NCBI RefSeq assembly: GCF_947501165.1
Contig: NZ_CANMUU010000001.1
Coordinates: forward strand, 186,001 to 250,000
Reading direction: 5' to 3'
DNA: 64,000 nucleotides
Source: an uncultured Allomuricauda sp.
GTDB lineage: Bacteria > Bacteroidota > Bacteroidia > Flavobacteriales > Flavobacteriaceae
Below, one piece after another: positions 59,105-64,000 of this stretch. The notes beneath the pieces were generated by a model. That model had not been told where the DNA came from, did no database searches, and saw nothing but the letters and a program-made list of their open reading frames with translations. Numbering within the stretch: position 1 is the first letter of the stretch; each line of letters begins with the position of its first letter. The position numbers were made by a program, and so were the translations under genes.

Positions 59105-59914
59105 ATGAAGGCATTAAAAACATTCTTTAAGCCCCTACAGCCAACAATAGGAGCCAGCTATTCAGGAATGGTATTGTACAAAGAGTACAAGCCTTACACA
59201 GCGCTATCTGAGTATGTTTATTGTTTTTGGAAGTTAAGGTCTATACGTCTGCTTCAAAACCCCTTTTTGTATCGGGTAGTGTCCGATGGATGTATAGACA
59301 TTTTGATAGATACCAAAGAAAGGAGAACCTTTATCACCGGATTTTCAAAACAATATGTAGAATACGATCTTGGCAGGTCTTTTGAGTATGTAGGTGCTCG
59401 TTTCTATCCCTTTATGTTTCCCTTACTATTTGGTATTTCAGCAGAAAATGTGGTAAACCGATTTTTGAATTTGGAAGTGGTGTTACCCGAGTTAGACCGC
59501 AATATCAAATCCCGTTTGGAGGAAAAAGTAAATTCAGACGCCTTGTTAGCTATGTTAAGTAAGGTTTTGAGTTCATATATCTCTAAAGAAAGGAGTTTGT
59601 ATTCATTGGATCCCCGATTTTCCAAGGCAGTGGACCAAATGCTTCAATCAGGAGGGAACATTCCTATCAATCAATTGGACCTAGCCGTAAGTCAGCGGCA
59701 GCTTAGGCGTTTTTTTCAATTCTATTTTGGGGAATCCCCTAAAGTATTTTCAAAAGTGTTGCGCTTTCAAAACATTCTAAATGCTAAGCCTTCCCAACAA
59801 AGTTTAACCTCAGAAAAAGTATTTTACGATAAGGGGTATTATGATCAGGCACACTTCATTCGAGACTTCAAGAAATTTTATGGGGTAACGCCAACAGAGG
59901 CTTTTGGAAGGTAG
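59105..59914 (+). CDS. AraC-family regulator with DUF6597-type sensor
   Basis: A 269-residue soluble protein. The N-terminal part (YTALSEYVYCFWKLRS; VSDGCIDILIDT; EYVGARFYPFMFPLLFGISA) matches the DUF6597-like sensor of Bacteroidota AraC regulators; the C-terminus has the second HTH (VFYDKGYYDQAHFIRDFKKFYGVTPTEAF). It follows set 2 by 69 bp and may regulate it. Confidence 0.85.
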   Translation: MKALKTFFKPLQPTIGASYSGMVLYKEYKPYTALSEYVYCFWKLRSIRLLQNPFLYRVVSDGCIDILIDTKERRTFITGFSKQYVEYDLGRSFEYVGARFYPFMFPLLFGISAENVVNRFLNLEVVLPELDRNIKSRLEEKVNSDALLAMLSKVLSSYISKERSLYSLDPRFSKAVDQMLQSGGNIPINQLDLAVSQRQLRRFFQFYFGESPKVFSKVLRFQNILNAKPSQQSLTSEKVFYDKGYYDQAHFIRDFKKFYGVTPTEAFGR

Positions 59915-60131
59915 ATGAAATGGTTCATTGTCAGTGGTCTGAGTATAGTCAAATAAAGCGAACCGTATAATCAAGTAGTTGGCACGCTAAAAATTACTGT
60001 TGGAAGATTTTTGAGCGATCATTAACGACAATAAATTAAAATTGCGATGCAATTGGCAATGGTAAAATTTCCTTTTTTTTGGGTAATTTTTAGGAATTCA
60101 GTAGTTCTAAATAAACGAATTATATAATAGG

Positions 60132-60872
60132 GTGAAAAGTCATAAAAAGTTAGTGCTCTTGATATTTGTTGTGCCATTTTTCACGATGTCTCAAATGGAT
60201 ACTTTAAAAGTTGACTATGGCAGTTTACGTATGGGAAATCTTCATGAAGGCAAAAGTGTTTATTTGGTTTACACGGAGCGAAACGGTGTATTACTGGACA
60301 ATTCCATTTGGGAACGAGAGCTTAGGGTTGAAGAAGGTAGCGATGGTAAAATCCATATAACCCAAAAATGGAAAAACCAAGATCCAAAGAAGGGGAGAAC
60401 GATATATTCCGTGAGCGATTATAAAACCTTTAGGCCAATTTATCACTACACCAAGAATGGGGAAGTAGGCATAGAAGCCTTTGACTTTCAGGTAAATCAA
60501 ATAGTGGGTTCCGATAGCATTGCAAATAATACTAAAAAGGGGTTTAAACTTGCTACCGAAAACACCCCGTTAAATTGGGAATTGGACTTGGAGATTCTTC
60601 AGACCTTACCTTACGGAACTTCCCAATATTTTGCCATCAATTTTTATCATCCTGGTGGAAATCAATCACCCAAATACTACCTATATGAAGTAATTGGTGA
60701 AACCGATTTTAAGACGGCAAGTGGCTTGACCATTCCATGCAGGCAACTAAAAATTGAATATGGCACCAAGAATTCTGCCGTATTCTGGATCAGTAAGAAT
60801 ACGAATCAAGTTATTAGAATGGAAGAAGTCCATGGCCCCTTTAAACGATATAAATTCCTTTTGGACCACTAA
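60132..60872 (+). CDS. Exported DUF3108-like protein
   Basis: The 246-residue product, from GTG 60132, has a signal peptide (LVLLIFVVPFFTMSQ) and a beta-rich body with TEDSFK-free strands such as GIEAFDFQVNQIVGSDS and GLTIPCRQLKIEYG, then VFWISKNTNQVIRMEE, resembling DUF3108/LolA-like periplasmic folds. Function unknown. A 217-bp gap upstream has no clear promoter. Confidence 0.6.
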   Translation: MKSHKKLVLLIFVVPFFTMSQMDTLKVDYGSLRMGNLHEGKSVYLVYTERNGVLLDNSIWERELRVEEGSDGKIHITQKWKNQDPKKGRTIYSVSDYKTFRPIYHYTKNGEVGIEAFDFQVNQIVGSDSIANNTKKGFKLATENTPLNWELDLEILQTLPYGTSQYFAINFYHPGGNQSPKYYLYEVIGETDFKTASGLTIPCRQLKIEYGTKNSAVFWISKNTNQVIRMEEVHGPFKRYKFLLDH

Positions 60873-60924
60873 ATAATATCTGAAGACCTCCTTTTGCGAT
60901 AGCAATAAATCTAATTCAATCGAA

Positions 60925-61944
60925 ATGAGATATATAACGTTCAGAATGCTTCTGTTATCTATGGCCATAATTTGTTCTTGTACCAATCAAGGGACAGAAA
61001 ATCGAGAAGGGAGCGCCAACCGAGTTAATCATCCCTATCAAACGGATTCGATACTTCTTAGACCTACCAAGTTCCATCCTGAAATCGTATCCACCAAACT
61101 CGACAAATACAACACCAGTTTCAGTCCGGATGGGAACACCATGTACTATACTGTTACATCTCAAAAACTAGGAGTCACGGGTATTGCTTTTCAAAAATTT
61201 GAAAATGGGAATTTTGGTCGGCCAGAATTCGTTCCGTTTGTATCTGCAGATAGTCCTATGACCGATGTTCAAATTTCACCAAATGGTGACTTGATGTTGT
61301 TTTCAACCTTTATGGACTATGAAGGAAAACCTGAGGGCTTCAACTTTAATATTTGGACCTCGGAGTTAAAAAATGGGGAATGGCAACGACCAAGCCCACT
61401 GGGTTATCCAATTTCTTCCACAGGAAATGAATTCTATCCAATGATGATAAATGACCAAAGTATCTACTTCTGTTCGGATAAGGAGGGAAACTCGGATATC
61501 TATAAATCAAGACTTGAAAATGGTAAATACCAACCACCAATAAGGTTACCCGATAACATTAATTCCGACGGTAGGGAAGCGGATGCATTTGTGTCCAGGG
61601 ATGAATCCTATATGATTTTTGTCCGTGTGGATGAACCAGATGGCTTTGGAAATAGTGATTTATACATCAGCTTTAGAATTAATGAGAACGAATGGACGGA
61701 CCCTGTAAATATGGGCAAGGAGGTAAATAGCGGCCAAATAGATGGCAGCCCATACGTAACGTCAGACGAAAAATACTTGATTTTCACCTCAAATAGGGCC
61801 TCCGACGATATTAAAAAAAGGGCGATAAAAAGTTACAGGGATTTTGAGTCAATTTCCTCCTCCAGTGACAATGGATCTTTGAATTTCTACATTGTGAGTT
61901 TCAACTTAAAAAAATACAAAAACGATGTTTTTGCCAACAACTAG
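60925..61944 (+). CDS. PD40 beta-propeller lipoprotein
   Basis: The 339-residue protein has lipobox IICSC and PD40/WD40-like repeats (FSPDGNTMYYTV; ISPNGDLMLFSTF; NDQSIYFCSDKEGNSDIY; SRDESYMIFVRVDE; TSDEKYLIFTSNRA). It is an envelope-facing propeller, likely for binding peptides or glycans. It overlaps the M1-like gene region by its frame's neighbour; the next gene starts at 62036. Confidence 0.83.
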   Translation: MRYITFRMLLLSMAIICSCTNQGTENREGSANRVNHPYQTDSILLRPTKFHPEIVSTKLDKYNTSFSPDGNTMYYTVTSQKLGVTGIAFQKFENGNFGRPEFVPFVSADSPMTDVQISPNGDLMLFSTFMDYEGKPEGFNFNIWTSELKNGEWQRPSPLGYPISSTGNEFYPMMINDQSIYFCSDKEGNSDIYKSRLENGKYQPPIRLPDNINSDGREADAFVSRDESYMIFVRVDEPDGFGNSDLYISFRINENEWTDPVNMGKEVNSGQIDGSPYVTSDEKYLIFTSNRASDDIKKRAIKSYRDFESISSSSDNGSLNFYIVSFNLKKYKNDVFANN

Positions 61945-62035
61945 AACATATTTTTTAGCGCTATTCATCCTTTTATCATATTATGAATTAGTTGTCAAGA
62001 AAAGGCAAAATCATTCAATTAAAGAAGCCCAACAT

Positions 62036-63469
62036 ATGAAACAGATATTGATAACTCTGGTCTTATTGACACTTTTGTCTTCAACCTATTTAAGGTCACA
62101 ACAGAAAGCACCTATTCTAACTGGAAAAGTAATAGTCTCAATATCAGAAGGAACTTTTGAATGTGATTTAACACTGAGTGAAATTCCTCAAATTGAAGAT
62201 TACTTTATCCGATTAAATTCTGGTATGAACTTACTTCATATGAGAAGTAAAGACCCCGATGACTTTTTAATCTACTATAGAAAATCTCGCAGCGACAGTT
62301 TGTCCACTGGCGAAAGCATTGCCTACTATTTTAGGGATAAGGACAAAAAAGGAAAGTTCTTACCAAAAACCATACAGTTTAAGTACGTAGGAAAATTTCC
62401 AGTGGTAAAAGATACTCTAATGAATTACGCAAGAAAAGATTGGAAGGGCAATATAGCTTTCAATCAAAATGCTGTTCGTTCAGACGGGCGCCAATCTGCC
62501 TGGTATCCCATATTATATGATATTAAAAACGACAAGGTATTTGAAAGGGTAAAATACGATATTGAAGTTACCTGCCCAGATTGTAGCACTTTATATGTTA
62601 ACGGCAACAAACCAATTAATGCCAAATCACATGATTTCAAGAGCATGTATGCTCAAGAATTGGTACTCTTCTGTGGGAATTATGATTTTAAAAAATTAGA
62701 CAACACTTATTTCTTGAACTCTGGATTTAGTCAAAATGAAGTAAAAGAATTTGGCGAGCTTATAAATTCATACAAGCAATACTATGCTAGAAATCTTAAA
62801 ATCACATTTGATGAATCGGTCAGTTTTATTCAAACCACGCCTATTTCTAAAAAGGATGGTTGGATGTTCGTGTCGTATCCCACAATAGTAAGTATAGGTT
62901 GGCAAAATGGGTTGAGAAGTATCCTTGAACCTGAGTATCAGAATTTTTACAGACCATTTATTGCCCATGAGTTAGGCCACCTCTATTTTGGAACTCTAAA
63001 GATGTTCAATAGTGAACTTGGAGATATGATGAGTGAAGGCTTTGCAGAATTTCTGTCATTGGTCCTAACAAGGAATTTAATTGGTGAAAAGACCTACAGG
63101 GAACTGATTGACAAAAAAATCAAGAATCTTGAAAATTTTAATGCTATCCCTTTTGCCAAGATAAAATCTCACTCAGAGTATAATAATAGACAACTTTATG
63201 TCTATGATTATGCACCACTTATATTCCTGGCCATGGAAAGTGAAATTGGAGAAAAAAAAATGTGGAGTTGGCTGAATATAATTTTGACCGCTGACACGCG
63301 ATTCACCAATTACGATTTTTTAACATCTACGCTTAAACAGGCAATAAACAACGACAAGAAATACAATGCATTAAAAACCAAGTACTTTGAAACCGAAAAA
63401 TCGTTCGAGAATGTGATTGAGGTGTTAAAGTCGAAACAAAGGAAGAATAATAAAAATGGTGATGGGTAA
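62036..63469 (+). CDS. M1-type gluzincin metallopeptidase
   Basis: From ATG 62036 the 477-residue protein has a signal peptide (ILITLVLLTLLSSTYLRSQQ) and the zinc site HELGH followed by Glu after exactly 18 residues (SEGFAEF), the HEXXH-X18-E motif of M1 aminopeptidases. Other M1 features such as the GxMEN exopeptidase loop are not obvious, so it may be a shorter relative with endopeptidase or non-peptidase activity. The longer frame from 61925 is unlikely. Confidence 0.85.
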   Translation: MKQILITLVLLTLLSSTYLRSQQKAPILTGKVIVSISEGTFECDLTLSEIPQIEDYFIRLNSGMNLLHMRSKDPDDFLIYYRKSRSDSLSTGESIAYYFRDKDKKGKFLPKTIQFKYVGKFPVVKDTLMNYARKDWKGNIAFNQNAVRSDGRQSAWYPILYDIKNDKVFERVKYDIEVTCPDCSTLYVNGNKPINAKSHDFKSMYAQELVLFCGNYDFKKLDNTYFLNSGFSQNEVKEFGELINSYKQYYARNLKITFDESVSFIQTTPISKKDGWMFVSYPTIVSIGWQNGLRSILEPEYQNFYRPFIAHELGHLYFGTLKMFNSELGDMMSEGFAEFLSLVLTRNLIGEKTYRELIDKKIKNLENFNAIPFAKIKSHSEYNNRQLYVYDYAPLIFLAMESEIGEKKMWSWLNIILTADTRFTNYDFLTSTLKQAINNDKKYNALKTKYFETEKSFENVIEVLKSKQRKNNKNGDG

Positions 63470-63598
63470 ATATCTGTTGTCCATTACTTGCCAGAACACT
63501 CAAAATCATATTAAAATATAATTGAATTCGTACCCGCTCAAAATAAAATAACAGACCATGTGGACAATTTTAATGCTATGGGATAAGTAGCAAAACAC

Positions 63599-63691
63599 AT
63601 GAAATTCAAGAAATTGATATGCAAATTGGATGAAAAATCAATTAAAGCATTTGAACTACTACTGAAAACATTTGAAGCAATAATAGCATGA
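63599..63691 (+). CDS. Possible 30-residue leader peptide
   Basis: ATG 63599 to TGA 63689-63691 encodes a 30-residue amphipathic peptide with KAFELLLKTFEAIIA. The stop overlaps the ATG of the next gene as ATGA, suggesting translational coupling, but chance cannot be excluded. Confidence 0.3.
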   Translation: MKFKKLICKLDEKSIKAFELLLKTFEAIIA

Positions 63692-64000
63692 AAAACACAT
63701 TACTAACTACTGCTTTCTTGGGATTGACATTAATCGGCCTTGGCCAAGATGTAAAAGAAGATTCACCTACCCCCAGGGATTCAAGAAAAATTCAAGTTTT
63801 AAATTTGGCCACTTTCCATATGCGTCCTACACCTGACGAAAACTCGGTAGAATTTGATAATTCTGATAAGGAAGCCTTAATGGAAACACGTCAAATAAGT
63901 AGACTCCTAGCCAAGTTTAAGCCCACGGTAATCTGCGTTGAGATAGAGCCTTCAGAAAACGATAAGCTCAACAGAGCATACAACAAGTTTGTGATCGACT
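63688..64000 (+). CDS. DUF5694/TraB-like exported protein, 3' end outside window
   Basis: From ATG 63688 the visible 104 residues comprise a signal peptide (LLTTAFLGLTLIGLGQ) and the start of a DUF5694-like domain: KIQVLNLATFHMRPTP, ETRQISRLLAKFKPTVICVE. DUF5694 proteins resemble TraB/PrgY peptidases. The gene runs off the window. Confidence 0.75.
   Translation, partial: MKNTLLTTAFLGLTLIGLGQDVKEDSPTPRDSRKIQVLNLATFHMRPTPDENSVEFDNSDKEALMETRQISRLLAKFKPTVICVEIEPSENDKLNRAYNKFVID

Noticed and set aside
61925..62035. Longer N-terminus of the M1-type protein overlapping the PD40 gene
   Set aside because: ATG at 62036 is followed directly by a standard signal peptide; the extension would bury it.

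Overview
The window is a 64-kb piece of a Bacteroidota chromosome, almost certainly from the Flavobacteriaceae; an Allomuricauda/Flagellimonas-like genome is my best guess from gene recall. Supporting signs: promoters with the Bacteroidota -33/-7 pattern TTTG-N19-TAnnTTTG (perfect in front of the tRNA-Asp gene), ribosomal protein S16 with a long Ala/Glu tail, a replicative DnaE carrying its own proofreading exonuclease, TPR-type sensor kinases, many small lipoproteins with a Bacteroidota-style lipobox, and AT-rich DNA.

Region 1 (1-26,145) is mostly core genome: hemW (cut by the window edge), ruvC, a TonB-like lipoprotein, a DUF456 protein, a nitroreductase, a dinB-dnaE2 translesion pair behind an operator-like array of palindromes, a YdeP-type molybdoenzyme, a Tat-exported PLP enzyme, a glutaryl-CoA dehydrogenase, the rpsP-rimM-trmN6 operon, a DUF2383 stress-type protein, a C39-peptidase ABC exporter with its HlyD partner, dnaE, a heptahaem cytochrome, trxA, a DUF58 protein and tRNA-Asp.

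Region 2 (about 26,146-41,200) is an accessory, mobilizable island beginning just after tRNA-Asp. It holds a Fic AMP-transferase, a secreted EEP-fold phosphodiesterase, a DUF4236 protein, a tight seven-gene operon (DUF1508, Pro/Lys-rich peptide, Excalibur protein, TerB-like protein, coiled-coil membrane protein, vWA lipoprotein, Cas2-like protein), a four-gene cluster of tiny proteins (exported, membrane or lipid-anchored), a NarL-type response regulator with a TPR sensor kinase, and upstream of the kinase two tandem 51-53-residue lipoproteins that share a nearly identical core. A relaxase, MobC, a strong oriT candidate and an excisionase-like HTH gene lie at the right end. No integrase is visible.

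The most interesting signal is regulatory. A 6-4-6 dyad, TTACAG-N4-CTGTAA, occurs three times exactly and once in degenerate form in the island, each time with its centre exactly 29 bp upstream of a TAnnTTtG-type -7 box. It faces the seven-gene operon, the small-protein cluster, a divergent membrane protein and the secreted phosphodiesterase. The dyad shape suits a GerE/NarL-type response regulator such as the one encoded in the middle. Two further promoters in front of the HTH/mob genes share the same extended -7 box but carry another dyad, TACAT-N6-ATGTA, at exactly 40 bp, one helical turn further away; one sits inside a perfect 46-bp palindrome. I propose a lipopeptide/TPR-kinase/response-regulator circuit controlling a TerB-vWA envelope module on a mobilizable element.

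Region 3 (41,349-64,000) looks like catabolic and envelope accessory chromosome: an intradiol dioxygenase-family protein, a DUF5916 outer-membrane protein, an exported RidA-like protein lacking the usual Arg, two AraC regulators, esterases, a PaiB-like flavoprotein, two paralogous IorAB-type molybdenum hydroxylases flanking a LytS/LytR two-component system, a PD40 lipoprotein, an M1-type metallopeptidase and the start of a DUF5694 protein. All functional names rest on motif recognition from the sequence alone; no database search was possible.
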